Source: Bacillota bacterium (GTDB lineage: Bacteria > Bacillota > Clostridia > Lachnospirales > Anaerotignaceae). Taken from it: a DNA stretch of 35,124 bases. The notes under the pieces are model-generated. The model was not told the origin of the DNA, made no database searches, and saw only the letters and a program-made list of their open reading frames with translations. Each line of letters opens with the position of its first letter. Position 1 is the first letter of the stretch. A program made the position numbers and the translations under genes. Location of the stretch: contig JAFWDD010000071.1 of assembly GCA_017534115.1 (NCBI GenBank), forward strand, positions 1 to 35,124, read 5' to 3'. Positions 1 to 8,686 of the stretch are shown here, piece by piece.

Positions 1-6
1 TATAAT
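1..6 (+). promoter_or_regulatory. Possible -10 box of the SLH-protein promoter
   Basis: The window opens with TATAAT, 56 bases before the start codon of the SLH protein. The matching -35 box would lie outside the window, so this is only a suggestion. Confidence 0.3.
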
Positions 7-62
7 TGAAAACAACCGAAGTTATTTTTTGAAGTTATTTTTTAAGAGAGGAGATTATAATT

Positions 63-1982
63 ATGAGGCAAAGGATAAAAATCATAATAAGCTTACTGAC
101 AACAGTGGCTCTTGTTGCAGTTTTGCTTCCTGCTTCGGCAATGGCCAACACAGAAGAAGGCTATATATATGACGGGTTAGGGCATAGTGACACAGAAAAA
201 GGCGCAACATGGAATTATGATTATACAAACAGCAGCGATAATAACAGTAATTTAACTTATGAACAGATTTATACATTAACTGTTGATATAAACGGAGGAA
301 AACCAGGACCCAACTGGCAGGAATCCATTCAAATTCCAGCCGGATTTCCCTTTATAGTTACAGACCCGTCGTCAGATAGCGAAAACTTTTCGTATCCTCC
401 TGAAGGACTGGAGTTTTTAGGTGTTGAAGTCGACGGTATTAAATATGAACAAGGGGATGCGGTTCAGATAAACGGTGACACCATAATCAAACAGCTTTGG
501 GGAACTTTTATTACCATAGACAAGGTTAGTGTATCATTTACCGTACCTGTACACGGTGATCTTATTTGGGATGTAGACGAAAACGAATATATTGTACCCG
601 AGAACGGACACTATAGTATAGCCGCAAGAAGTTTTTATTTTAATAATGGAACACCCTTAGAAGATAACAGTACTTTTGAGGAAGGTTATGATTATACTCT
701 GCGTGTGTTACTTGAAGCCGATACAGGATATATATTCAAAGGCGGTGTAAAGGATACAGAAGGCGCAGAAGCTCCTGCTGTTGAAGACAGGGTTAAATAC
801 TATATGAACGGACACGATGTCACGGAGAATATAGTTGCACCTTATTTAAGAAAATATGTCGCAGCGGAATATACATTTATAGTACCGTATGTTATTAAAT
901 TAGATACAAACGGCGGAAAAGTTTCAGTTGAAGACATTAAAGTGTGCAAAGGAGACAGCATCGGAAAACTTCCGAAACCTGTTCGCCCAGGATACAGATT
1001 TGACGGATGGTTTACCGAGATCGAAGAAGGTGATGAGGTCACATCAGAAACAAAATTTAATGAAAGCACAACAATTTATGCTCACTGGACTAAAATTAAT
1101 TCATCCGGTGGTGGAAGTTCGGGAACTGTAAGCTATGTGCTTAAATTTGAAACTAACGGCGGCAATGAAGTGAAATCTATTACCGATAAAGCCGGTACAG
1201 TTATTAATCTTTCTGATTATACACCAACTAAAAACGAAGCCGTATTCGAAGGCTGGTATTCGGATGAACAGCTGACTTCAGAAGTTACATCCGTTACATT
1301 GAACAAAAATACGACCGTTTATGCCAAATGGTCCGACAGCATTGAATCTGTGCCTGCACCCGACAACAATAATTCCTCCGGAAATAACAATAATTCCTCC
1401 AAATTTAAAGATGTTGATCCGGGCAAATGGTATGCTGATGAAATCGATTTTGCTGTAAGCAATAACCTTATGACGGGTATTTCCGAAAATGAATTCGGTC
1501 CGGAATTATCTGTTACAAGAGGCATGATGATAACTACCCTTTACCGTATGGAAGGCGAACCTGCGGTTGAAGGAGCAGTTGAATTTAATGATGTTACGGA
1601 AAACACATGGTACACAAATGCAATCATTTGGGCAAGCAAGAACGGTATTGCTTCCGGATATACAGATGGTTCATTTAAACCCGGCCAGACTGTCTCACAT
1701 CAGGAATTGGCGCAGTTTATTTATAAATATGCTGAATTTAAGGGTTTAGACCTTACGGCAAAAGGCAAAATTAACATTTTTACAGATAAAGACGATATTG
1801 GCTCCTGGGCCGTTAACGCAGTTGAATGGGCAGTAGGAGCAGGCATTATAAATGGAATGGGAAACGGTACAATTGCTCCTGACGCTATATCCACAAGAGC
1901 TCAATTAGCTTCAATTCTCATGCGTTTGAATGGTCTTATGCCGTCAGCGGGAAAAGAGTCTGCAGAAACAGTATCTGAATAG
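63..1982 (+). CDS. Secreted S-layer-homology protein with InlB-type repeats
   Basis: 639-residue surface protein. A basic, hydrophobic signal peptide (about residues 1-28, cleavage likely after AMA) is followed by an unrecognised region to about 275. Two Listeria-Bacteroides (InlB B-repeat / Flg_new) repeats follow at about 276-343 and 357-424, each with the pattern DTNGG or ETNGG...GW(F/Y)...TT(I/V)YA(H/K)W. After an Asn/Ser linker come three SLH domains at about 446-498, 507-561 and 571-624. SLH triplets normally hold proteins to pyruvylated secondary cell-wall polymer, so the protein is probably displayed on the cell surface through its C-terminus, with the repeats as spacers or ligand binders. 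The start is set by an AGAGGAG site ten bases upstream. It is followed by its own terminator. Its ligand cannot be read from sequence. Confidence 0.9.
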   Translation: MRQRIKIIISLLTTVALVAVLLPASAMANTEEGYIYDGLGHSDTEKGATWNYDYTNSSDNNSNLTYEQIYTLTVDINGGKPGPNWQESIQIPAGFPFIVTDPSSDSENFSYPPEGLEFLGVEVDGIKYEQGDAVQINGDTIIKQLWGTFITIDKVSVSFTVPVHGDLIWDVDENEYIVPENGHYSIAARSFYFNNGTPLEDNSTFEEGYDYTLRVLLEADTGYIFKGGVKDTEGAEAPAVEDRVKYYMNGHDVTENIVAPYLRKYVAAEYTFIVPYVIKLDTNGGKVSVEDIKVCKGDSIGKLPKPVRPGYRFDGWFTEIEEGDEVTSETKFNESTTIYAHWTKINSSGGGSSGTVSYVLKFETNGGNEVKSITDKAGTVINLSDYTPTKNEAVFEGWYSDEQLTSEVTSVTLNKNTTVYAKWSDSIESVPAPDNNNSSGNNNNSSKFKDVDPGKWYADEIDFAVSNNLMTGISENEFGPELSVTRGMMITTLYRMEGEPAVEGAVEFNDVTENTWYTNAIIWASKNGIASGYTDGSFKPGQTVSHQELAQFIYKYAEFKGLDLTAKGKINIFTDKDDIGSWAVNAVEWAVGAGIINGMGNGTIAPDAISTRAQLASILMRLNGLMPSAGKESAETVSE

Positions 1983-2011
1983 CCCTGAAAATATTATTTC
2001 GAAAACTTATT

Positions 2012-2038
2012 AAAGCGGTACAACTGTGCCGCTTTTTT
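2012..2038 (+). terminator. Intrinsic terminator after the SLH protein
   Basis: AAAGCGG and CCGCTTT form a 7-bp stem around a 10-base loop, followed directly by a run of six T. It lies about 30 bases after the SLH-protein stop and just before the end of the convergent small gene. Confidence 0.85.
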
Positions 2039-2057
2039 GTATACATTAATTTGATTT

Positions 2058-2243
2058 TTACATCTGCTTTTTGACAGTTGTATATTCATCTCCCTGGCGG
2101 AAGTATGGACAGTCATAAAAAGTGTCGCTTATAAATCTTATCATTTCGTCTTCATCTAAATTTATGTTGCAAATATATTCTTCCCAATCATAGTCATAAT
2201 CGTAATTAATGCAGTATTCGCACATGGACTGAGTTTTTTTCAT
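2058..2243 (-). CDS. Small DUF6472-like protein
   Basis: 61-residue acidic protein with spaced cysteines (MCEYCINY, a later YICN, and DCPYFRQGDEY near the end) and the run NLDEDEM. From memory this Cys/Asp pattern and the CPYFRxGDEYxTV ending match DUF6472, a small clostridial family of unknown function; four cysteines would suit metal binding, which is inference. The frame is open further upstream, but AAAGGAG lies 10 bases before the third of three close ATG codons, so I start at MKKTQS. A start two codons earlier (2249) is also possible. It stands alone, convergent with the SLH gene. Confidence 0.75.
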   Translation of the reverse strand: MKKTQSMCEYCINYDYDYDWEEYICNINLDEDEMIRFISDTFYDCPYFRQGDEYTTVKKQM

Positions 2244-2352
2244 AACCATCATTCTCCTTTGATATTTATTATAATAGCATTTCGCGCGGAAGATTTCCAT
2301 AGTTTGCATTTCTTAAAAATGGATTACAAATAACGTAAATATTATTTTTTAA

Positions 2353-2380
2353 TTGTTACCGTGAGGTGTTGTATGATAAT
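2353..2380 (+). promoter_or_regulatory. Sigma-A promoter for the CBS gene
   Basis: TTGTTA at 2353-2358 and GATAAT at 2375-2380 with a 16-base spacer, about 50 bases before the CBS-protein start. Confidence 0.5.
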
Positions 2381-2430
2381 ATAAAAATACAAGAGCTTAA
2401 TACTTTTGCGCCTTAAGGAGGAGTTAAGTT

Positions 2431-2832
2431 ATGAAAAATATCGCGTTTTTCCTTACACCTAAAAATGAAGTAGCTTTTTTATATGATGATTTCACTTTGG
2501 AAGAAAGCCTGCAGAAAATGAGGCTTTACGGATATACATCCATTCCTGTAATAACCCGCAAATGCAAATATGTGGGAACTATAAGCGAAGGAGATTTCCT
2601 CTGGTACATTACTGACAACAATATTCGAAAAGACGAGTATAATGATATAACCGTAAAAGAAATCGACAATAATGAAAAGATTCAGCCTGTTCGAATTACC
2701 GTAGGCATAGATGAAATTCTGGAAAAGTCCATGAATCAAAATTTTATTCCAGTAATCGATGACATGGGGACATTTATAGGCATTGTTACAAGAAAGGAAA
2801 TTATCGGGTATCTTCAAAATAAAGAAGATTGA
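2431..2832 (+). CDS. Stand-alone CBS-domain pair protein
   Basis: 133-residue soluble protein made of almost nothing but two CBS motifs (about residues 17-65 and 86-130), with the typical sequences SIPVITRKCKYVGTISEGDF and FIPVIDDMGTFIGIVTRKEI. CBS pairs bind adenosine nucleotides such as AMP, ATP, SAM or c-di-AMP and act as sensors or allosteric partners; the ligand and partner are not visible here. A strong AAGGAGGAG site precedes the ATG. A small two-helix membrane protein follows 36 bases later with its own strong site, so the two are probably co-transcribed. Confidence 0.88.
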   Translation: MKNIAFFLTPKNEVAFLYDDFTLEESLQKMRLYGYTSIPVITRKCKYVGTISEGDFLWYITDNNIRKDEYNDITVKEIDNNEKIQPVRITVGIDEILEKSMNQNFIPVIDDMGTFIGIVTRKEIIGYLQNKED

Positions 2833-2868
2833 CATTGATTTATATATATTATGAAGGAGGAGTGCCAA

Positions 2869-3093
2869 ATGGGAAAAGATAAACCTATTCCGATAATACT
2901 TTTGATTTTTGCCGTAGTTCTTTTCGGAGCTATGTGTGCCGTAGTCGGTTATAATTACGCTTATCTTGATTATGCAGGCAGACATATGGGATTCAGCGCT
3001 CCGCCCAGTGTTGCATTTTTGTACGCGATTCCTTTTATTGCGGCAATATTGGTGATGCTCATTCTTGCCAAAAAGCTTTCTGATAAAGGTTAA
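2869..3093 (+). CDS. Small two-helix membrane protein, unknown
   Basis: 74-residue protein with two hydrophobic segments (about 8-28 and 46-68) joined by a short Tyr/Ala/Gly-rich loop, ending in a basic tail (AKKLSDKG). I do not recognise the family. An in-frame ATG lies 18 bases upstream but sits just before the AAGGAGGAG site, so the start is placed at MGKDKPIP. Position behind the CBS-pair gene suggests a membrane partner for that sensor, which is inference only. A weak TTCG-capped hairpin at about 3119-3140 near the convergent yunB stop may end the transcript. Confidence 0.7.
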   Translation: MGKDKPIPIILLIFAVVLFGAMCAVVGYNYAYLDYAGRHMGFSAPPSVAFLYAIPFIAAILVMLILAKKLSDKG

Positions 3094-3135
3094 TAGTTAC
3101 AATAACAGGGTTGAAACACAAAGATTTCGATCCTT

Positions 3136-3753
3136 TTATTTTTGGTCAGCATTAAAATAGGCATCTGGAACGCTGCCTTTTATTACGGAATCCACAATAA
3201 GGATTTCCTTTTGAAACATTACGGATTGTTCCTTAAAAGGCATTACTATTTTTGATTCTATCTCCACGTCAAAATATATTTTGTAATTCACCTGATTTAT
3301 TCCCGCTGATATTACCTGTGATTTTGTATTTATGTTTACCGCTCCGGCAGGCTTTACGTATATATTCAGATTCGGTCCCATATTGGAAAGCATATCTATT
3401 CCTGTAAGCATACCTATGGGGATTTCTGTTTTTAATCTGGATTTTTCCTGCATATAATCAGATATATACCTGCTTATTTTCGAAGAAAGATTGTTTATGA
3501 GAAGCATATCTGCAGAATAGGTATTTTCGGAATTATATATGAAAAAATCCGCTGCTTCCAAATTCATTTCCGATATGCTTGATGCAATAGCTTCATTTAT
3601 GGCCTCATTTGCCCGTTCTTTGGCCTCTATGGAAGAAATCTCGATAATTGTTCGTGAGATTTTTCCGTCGCAGAGAACCAAGAGAAAAACCGCTAAAAAT
3701 ATGAAAATTATCGCATATTTAAAAAACCGAGGTTTTATACATTTGATTTTCAT
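3136..3753 (-). CDS. yunB: Sporulation protein YunB
   Basis: 205-residue protein with one N-terminal membrane helix (about 10-28) and a large outside domain. The family signature is clear: IPIGMLTGID (111-120), GPNLNIYVKPAG (126-137), SAGINQVNY (149-157) and a near-terminal VIKGSVPDAY (190-199). YunB is a mother-cell (sigma-E in Bacillus) sporulation protein whose loss lowers spore formation; the biochemical role is unknown. The frame stays open 55 codons further upstream, but that part is AT-rich intergenic sequence, and the internal ATG with a weak TAAGGT site starts a normal signal-anchor. It is divergent from the penicillin-binding protein gene. Confidence 0.88.
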   Translation of the reverse strand: MKIKCIKPRFFKYAIIFIFLAVFLLVLCDGKISRTIIEISSIEAKERANEAINEAIASSISEMNLEAADFFIYNSENTYSADMLLINNLSSKISRYISDYMQEKSRLKTEIPIGMLTGIDMLSNMGPNLNIYVKPAGAVNINTKSQVISAGINQVNYKIYFDVEIESKIVMPFKEQSVMFQKEILIVDSVIKGSVPDAYFNADQK

Positions 3754-3861
3754 ATATTTTACCTTAGATTTTTTCTCAATATAATATGACGTAATTAAAA
3801 AATGTAAACTAAATTTAAGAAAAAAATATACCAAATCGACATTATTTTTCTTTAATTTCTC

Positions 3862-3890
3862 TTTAATTGATATAATAAATCTGTTATAAT
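3862..3890 (+). promoter_or_regulatory. Promoter region of the class A PBP gene
   Basis: Two -10 boxes lie 14 bases apart. TGATATAAT (3868-3876) has the extended -10 form; TATAAT at 3885-3890 has TTTAAT 17 bases before it. Either could drive the PBP gene, whose start is 27-40 bases downstream. Confidence 0.5.
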
Positions 3891-3916
3891 AACATCTGAT
3901 AAGGAGAGGATGTCTC

Positions 3917-6646
3917 ATGAACTATTCTAAAATACCTGATAACGATAAGTATCAGAAGAAAATAAAACGTAAAAGAACTAAAAACAGAGTAGGAGTAATT
4001 ATATTGAGAGTTATTATAATCGGAATAATCGTAGCGATTTTCTCTGTTTTGGGCGGAGCCATAGGCGCGTATATGGGAATTATAGGAAATGCTCCGGATA
4101 TTAATACCATAGACGTTGTGCCCAAAAACTATACTTCATTTGTTTATGATAAATGGGGAAACGAAATAGATTCCTTCCATGGAACAGAAAACAGGGAATA
4201 TGCTACAATCGATGAAATTCCTGACATTTTGCAGAAAGCCGTTGTTGCTATCGAGGATGAAAGATTCTATGACCACAACGGAGTTGATGTTAAAGGTATG
4301 TTCAGAGCTCTTTTTGAAAACCTGAAAAGCGGAGAGTTCTCACAGGGCGCAAGTACAATAACTCAGCAGCTCATCAAAAACGAGGTTCTTACAAACGAGA
4401 AAAAGCTTGAACGTAAGATTCAGGAGCAGTATTTAGCTGTTAATCTTGAAAAGAATCTTACCAAAAGCTTAGGATCAAAAGAAGCGGCAAAGAGCTATAT
4501 ACTCGAGCTTTATCTCAATACAATAGCTTTAAACCACGGACTTAACGGAGTTAAAACAGCGGCTGAATTCTATTATGGAAAAGAATTGTCAGAGCTTACA
4601 TTGGCGGAATGCGCGTCCATCGCGGGAATAACCCAGAACCCCGCCAAATATTCGCCTGTCAGTCATCCTGAGGAAAACATAAAAAGACAGAGACGTGTTC
4701 TCGATAAAATGAGAGAACTTAACTTTATAACAGAAGAGCAGTACCAGGAAGCTCTTAATGATGATTATCTTTCCAGAATCGTTGGTAAGAAAAACGATGG
4801 GGAAGACAGAGCGATCCACAGCTATTTTGTCGACCAGGTTTTCTTTGATGTGGCAGATGACCTTATGGAACAGAAAAACATGACAAAACAGCAGGCATAT
4901 AATCTTATATACAGCGGCGGACTTCAGATATATTCAACACAGGATATGTGGATGCAGAATATAGTAGATGAGTCATACAGAAATGATTCTCTTTTCCCGC
5001 CGAGAGGAAATTACCTTAATGCCACATACACCATTTCCATAATGGACAACGAAACGGAAGAACAGACCCATATTACCAGACAGCAGGCTGTAAACTCATG
5101 GGATGAAGCGGAAGCCTTCAAGCAGTCGGTAATAAACGAGGTCGTTAATGATTCAAATACTCTTGTTGCCGACAAACTGGATGTAAACCAGGCTCTTCAG
5201 TCCGCAATGGTTATTATTGATTACAGAACAGGCGCCGTAAGAGCTTTAATCGGCGGCAGAGGCGCTAAAAACGGCGACCTTGTATTTAACAGAGCTACAC
5301 AGGCTCTCAGACAGATGGGTTCCTGCTTCAAAGTCCTTGCTGCATATGCTCCCGGAATCGATTTGGGAATATATTATCCCGGAAGTGTAATTGTAGACGA
5401 ACCCTTAACCGTCGACGGCCATCAGTTCCATAACTGGTGGGGAAACAGTTACAGAGGTGCATCCACAGTCAGAGTCGGTATAAGAGACTCAATGAATATC
5501 CTTGCCGTAAAAGCTCTTATGAGAGTAGGTTATGACCAGTCGTTTGAGTATATGAAGAAATTCGGCTTTACAAGCCTTGTTGATTCAGAAGTAACACCGG
5601 ATGGAAGAATAGTCAGCGATAAAGTTCCCAGCCTTGCGCTCGGCGGTATAACCTACGGTGTAAGCGTACTTGAGCTTACGGCGGCATACGGAACAATCGC
5701 AAATGGCGGTTTATATAATAAACCCATAACATATACGAAGGTTCTTGACCATGACGGAAATGTAATCCTTGAAAATAAAGTGGAACCTACAAGAGTTCTT
5801 AAAGAAACATCCGCATATCTTCTTACGGATATGATGAAGGATGTAATCACAAGCGGTACCGGACGTCTGGCAAGATTCAAAAGCATTAAAATGCCTATTG
5901 CAGGAAAAACAGGTACAACAACCGATGACAAAGACCTTGCATTCGCAGGATACACTCCTTATTATGTGGCCGGAATATGGCTTGGATATGATGACCCTCA
6001 GGTAATGAAATATGATAAGAGTTATCATCTCCTTCTCTGGAGTGATATAATGGAAAAAATTCACGCAAATCTGGAGTATAAGGAGTTTGAAAGACCGGAA
6101 GGCATTACAACTCTTTCCCTTTGCGGTATTTCCGGACTTACTCCTACAAGCTTGTGCGGCAGAGATTATTTCGGAAACAGAATGTCCGGAGATTTATGTG
6201 ATGAAAACTTTGTTACAGAATCAGGCACATGTAATCTGCACAAGGAATACAGAGTATGTATGGCAACGGGAATGCTTGCAAATGAATATTGTGCAGCCTC
6301 AAATATAGTACTTGCAGTTGATTCCAGCGGCAGAGTCGTGAACCAGTCTTCTTCAGGCGTTCAGTTTAACCTTGGAAGTGTTTGTACTGTGCATAATGCG
6401 TCAAATCGCGGTTCCGCGGTTGTTATTGACCAGAATCCAACAGATGTAGTTTTGGATGAAAACGGAAATCCTATAACACCGGAACCCGGCGAAACTGATA
6501 CAAACACAAATACCAATACAGATACACGCACTGATACAAATACAAATACTGAAACAAATACAAACGAATCTGATCATCAGGATCTGTCTGAATATGGATT
6601 TGCATGGGATGAGCAAGAGGGAAGATATGTAGAAATACAAAACTAA
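3917..6646 (+). CDS. Class A penicillin-binding protein (PBP1a type)
   Basis: 909-residue bifunctional peptidoglycan synthase. A basic cytoplasmic tail and one membrane helix (about 26-52) precede the GT51 glycosyltransferase domain, with EDERFYDHNGVD from residue 113 and GASTITQQLIKN at 144-155. The transpeptidase domain carries SCFK (nucleophile S469), SMN (525-527) and KTGTT (664-668). It polymerises lipid II glycan and cross-links stems outside the membrane. The extension after about 730 is unusual: seven cysteines (736, 747, 761, 772, 781, 792, 823) and then an Asn/Thr/Asp repeat tail. Start is fixed by AAGGAGAGG. A strong terminator follows, so the gene is probably monocistronic. Confidence 0.95.
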   Translation: MNYSKIPDNDKYQKKIKRKRTKNRVGVIILRVIIIGIIVAIFSVLGGAIGAYMGIIGNAPDINTIDVVPKNYTSFVYDKWGNEIDSFHGTENREYATIDEIPDILQKAVVAIEDERFYDHNGVDVKGMFRALFENLKSGEFSQGASTITQQLIKNEVLTNEKKLERKIQEQYLAVNLEKNLTKSLGSKEAAKSYILELYLNTIALNHGLNGVKTAAEFYYGKELSELTLAECASIAGITQNPAKYSPVSHPEENIKRQRRVLDKMRELNFITEEQYQEALNDDYLSRIVGKKNDGEDRAIHSYFVDQVFFDVADDLMEQKNMTKQQAYNLIYSGGLQIYSTQDMWMQNIVDESYRNDSLFPPRGNYLNATYTISIMDNETEEQTHITRQQAVNSWDEAEAFKQSVINEVVNDSNTLVADKLDVNQALQSAMVIIDYRTGAVRALIGGRGAKNGDLVFNRATQALRQMGSCFKVLAAYAPGIDLGIYYPGSVIVDEPLTVDGHQFHNWWGNSYRGASTVRVGIRDSMNILAVKALMRVGYDQSFEYMKKFGFTSLVDSEVTPDGRIVSDKVPSLALGGITYGVSVLELTAAYGTIANGGLYNKPITYTKVLDHDGNVILENKVEPTRVLKETSAYLLTDMMKDVITSGTGRLARFKSIKMPIAGKTGTTTDDKDLAFAGYTPYYVAGIWLGYDDPQVMKYDKSYHLLLWSDIMEKIHANLEYKEFERPEGITTLSLCGISGLTPTSLCGRDYFGNRMSGDLCDENFVTESGTCNLHKEYRVCMATGMLANEYCAASNIVLAVDSSGRVVNQSSSGVQFNLGSVCTVHNASNRGSAVVIDQNPTDVVLDENGNPITPEPGETDTNTNTNTDTRTDTNTNTETNTNESDHQDLSEYGFAWDEQEGRYVEIQN
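6497..6565 (+). repeat. Low-complexity Thr/Asn/Asp tract in the PBP tail
   Basis: Degenerate 6-base repeats close to ACAAAT or ACAGAT encode alternating Thr with Asn, Asp, Glu or Arg at residues 861-883 of the penicillin-binding protein. It looks like a flexible wall-spanning spacer and could vary in length between strains by replication slippage. Confidence 0.75.
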
Positions 6647-6658
6647 ATAAGGTACAAG

Positions 6659-6689
6659 CGGCACGGTTCTTTTGAACTGTGCCGTTTTT
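6659..6689 (+). terminator. Intrinsic terminator of the PBP gene
   Basis: CGGCACGGTTC and GAACTGTGCCG form an 11-bp stem (one G-U pair) with a TTTT loop, followed by five T. Confidence 0.9.
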
Positions 6690-6702
6690 ATGAATAATCC
6701 AG

Positions 6703-6734
6703 AAAAAAAGCACCTTCGTTTCAGAAGGTGTTTT
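6703..6734 (-). terminator. Bidirectional terminator ending the folB-mltG-trmR-trhP operon
   Basis: CACCTTC and GAAGGTG pair around a 6-base loop. On the minus strand the hairpin is followed by seven T, on the plus strand by four T, so it mainly ends the leftward operon and backs up the PBP terminator. Confidence 0.8.
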
Positions 6735-6748
6735 GTTATCATAATAAT

Positions 6749-7996
6749 CTAATTCTTATCGGAAACTTTCCTAAGAATATCCATCTCGTGTACAGGCCTC
6801 GGAAATTCCATTTCCAATATCTCGTGAGGGTGAGGAGCTGAGGAAACCTCTTCGCCAATCTGATTTATGAGTTTTGTAACAGTCATTGTGAAAACCTCTC
6901 CTTTTGCCGGAAGAACCTCAATTTCGTCTCCTACACAGAATTTATTTTTCTGCATTATAACTGCTCGTCCTGTTTCCGGATTGTAATCCTTGTGGACTAT
7001 GGCGATAAAATCATAATCCCGCTTATATGAACTGTTTTCATAAATCTGGCCTTCACTGTCGGGATTCCCGAAATAAAAGCCGGTGGAATATATCCTGTGG
7101 CTCACTTTTTCTGTTTCGGCATAGTATTTGCCAATGTTTCTCCTGTAAAGCTCAGGATCCTCATAATAATCATCAATTGCCTGTCTGTAAGCCTTTACAA
7201 GAGCCGCAACATAATTATGAGTTTTCATACGGCCTTCTATTTTAAAGCTGGAAATTCCGGCTTCTATGAGCTCAGGAATATATCCGATGAGATTCATATC
7301 CTTTGAATTGAATATGAATGTGCCTCTGTCGTTTTCCTCGATGGGAAGGTAAGTATCAGGACGGGTTTCTTCCACAAGATGATACTTCCATCTGCATGGC
7401 TGTGCGCAGTCACCCTGATTGGAATCTCTTTGGGTAAGGTAATTGCTCAACAGACATCTTCCTGAATACGAAATGCACATAGCTCCGTGAATAAACGCTT
7501 CAATTTCCATATCCTCGGGGATTTTTGAACGGATTTCGCGAATTTCATCCAGAGAAAGCTCTCTTGCCACAACTATTCGTCTGGCGCCTAAATTGTACCA
7601 GAAAATTGCGCTTTGATAGTTTGTGTTATTTGCCTGAGTGGAAACATGAATTTCAGTGTCAGGAGCGACTTCTTTTGCCAGCATAAAAACTCCCGGGTCT
7701 GAGATTATAAAAGCGTCCGCTCCAATTTCCTCAAGAGTTTTAAGGTATTCCTTCATAGGCTCAAGGTCTTTATTGTGCGCAAATATATTTGCTGTTACAT
7801 AAACCTTAACTCCGTGTTCATGGGCAAATCTTATACCTTCTTCCATATCCGGAATATCAAAATTTTTAGCCTTCGCTCTCAGTCCGAAGCTCTTTCCTCC
7901 TATATATACAGCGTCCGCTCCGTAGGCAACAGCTATTTTCAAACGCTCTAAATCGCCTGCCGGAGCAAGAAGCTCAACCTTTTTTCTGTTTTCCAT
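6749..7996 (-). CDS. trhP: U32-family tRNA hydroxylation protein (TrhP-type)
   Basis: 415-residue U32 protein. The family signature EAFIHGAMCISYSGRCLLS is complete at about 166-184, followed by GDCAQPCRW, giving four conserved cysteines. U32 proteins were long called peptidases; members beside the YrrM methyltransferase (Bacillus YrrN/YrrO, E. coli TrhP) perform prephenate-dependent hydroxylation of tRNA U34 to ho5U. Here it directly follows trmR, which methylates that product, so TrhP is the best reading; the related RlhA 23S rRNA role is less likely. Bacillus has two TrhP proteins in this spot, here there is one. An ATGA overlap with trmR would give a start at 8005, but AGAGGA sits right against that ATG, so the ATG nine bases later is preferred. 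Confidence 0.85.
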   Translation of the reverse strand: MENRKKVELLAPAGDLERLKIAVAYGADAVYIGGKSFGLRAKAKNFDIPDMEEGIRFAHEHGVKVYVTANIFAHNKDLEPMKEYLKTLEEIGADAFIISDPGVFMLAKEVAPDTEIHVSTQANNTNYQSAIFWYNLGARRIVVARELSLDEIREIRSKIPEDMEIEAFIHGAMCISYSGRCLLSNYLTQRDSNQGDCAQPCRWKYHLVEETRPDTYLPIEENDRGTFIFNSKDMNLIGYIPELIEAGISSFKIEGRMKTHNYVAALVKAYRQAIDDYYEDPELYRRNIGKYYAETEKVSHRIYSTGFYFGNPDSEGQIYENSSYKRDYDFIAIVHKDYNPETGRAVIMQKNKFCVGDEIEVLPAKGEVFTMTVTKLINQIGEEVSSAPHPHEILEMEFPRPVHEMDILRKVSDKN

Positions 7997-8001
7997 TTTT
8001 A

Positions 8002-8673
8002 TCATTCCTCTTTTGCTTCTTTTACTTTATGGCAGAATGCAATTCCGTCTCCAATGGGAATCAATGCGGTTTCGAACACATCGCTGTGGCAGATTTCCCA
8101 GAGAAATGCACGCATTCTGCTGTGGATAGTACGCTGTCTTCTTGGAATCTCATATCTTGACTGGGAAATATTTCCGCCCTGGAATATATCGTCCGCAATA
8201 AGAATTCCACCAACATCAAGAAGCTTTTCTATATATGGCAGAAAATATATATACTGTCCCTTTGCGGCATCAAGAAATATAAAATCATATTTTCCTGTAA
8301 GGGTAGGAAGGATTTCTGCAGCATCGCCCTCAAGGACTGTTACCTTATCCTCAATACCCATAAATCCGAAAGTTTTCTTTGCCGAATTCAGCATAATCTC
8401 ATATCTGTCGATTGTAGTTATTCTTCCGTCCTCCGCAAGGTATCTGCTTATCAAACTTGCGGAAAAACCTGTCGCCGTTCCTATTTCCAGAACGTTTTTG
8501 GGACGCTTTATTGAAAGAATAACAGATAAAAACTTTGCGGTTTCCTTGGGAATAGCCGGAATATTATCCGCGTAGGCTTTTTTCTGTACCTCTCCTAATT
8601 TCCCGTCGAAAAAGTCTTCAAGTTCATTTATATATTTTATGGTTTCGTTTATATTTTCTGAAAGATTATCCAT
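8002..8673 (-). CDS. trmR: tRNA 5-hydroxyuridine methyltransferase TrmR
   Basis: 223-residue SAM-dependent O-methyltransferase of the YrrM/TrmR family. The SAM loop LEIGTATGFS is at about 62-71, the metal-site region FLDAAKGQY at 133-141 and LIADDI at 158-163. TrmR methylates ho5U34 of tRNA to mo5U34, a wobble modification that widens reading of codons ending in U, A or G. It lies between mltG and the U32 gene exactly as yrrM lies between yrrL and yrrN/yrrO in Bacillus. The frame runs open into mltG, but AGGTGA six bases before the ATG at 8673, 13 bases after the mltG stop, sets the start. A generic catechol-type methyltransferase is the alternative, unlikely in this context. Confidence 0.9.
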   Translation of the reverse strand: MDNLSENINETIKYINELEDFFDGKLGEVQKKAYADNIPAIPKETAKFLSVILSIKRPKNVLEIGTATGFSASLISRYLAEDGRITTIDRYEIMLNSAKKTFGFMGIEDKVTVLEGDAAEILPTLTGKYDFIFLDAAKGQYIYFLPYIEKLLDVGGILIADDIFQGGNISQSRYEIPRRQRTIHSRMRAFLWEICHSDVFETALIPIGDGIAFCHKVKEAKEE

Positions 8674-8686
8674 TTTTTCACCTGAA

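Noticed and set aside
2479-2985. 168-codon minus-strand frame opposite the CBS gene
   Set aside because: Shadow of the CBS and membrane-protein genes, with no ribosome site or family pattern.
3754-3918. 55-codon N-terminal extension of yunB
   Set aside because: It runs over the divergent promoter region, is AT-rich, and would bury the signal anchor; the internal ATG gives a normal family member.
8054-8575. 173-codon plus-strand frame opposite trmR
   Set aside because: Mirror frame of a well-conserved gene; composition unlike a real protein.
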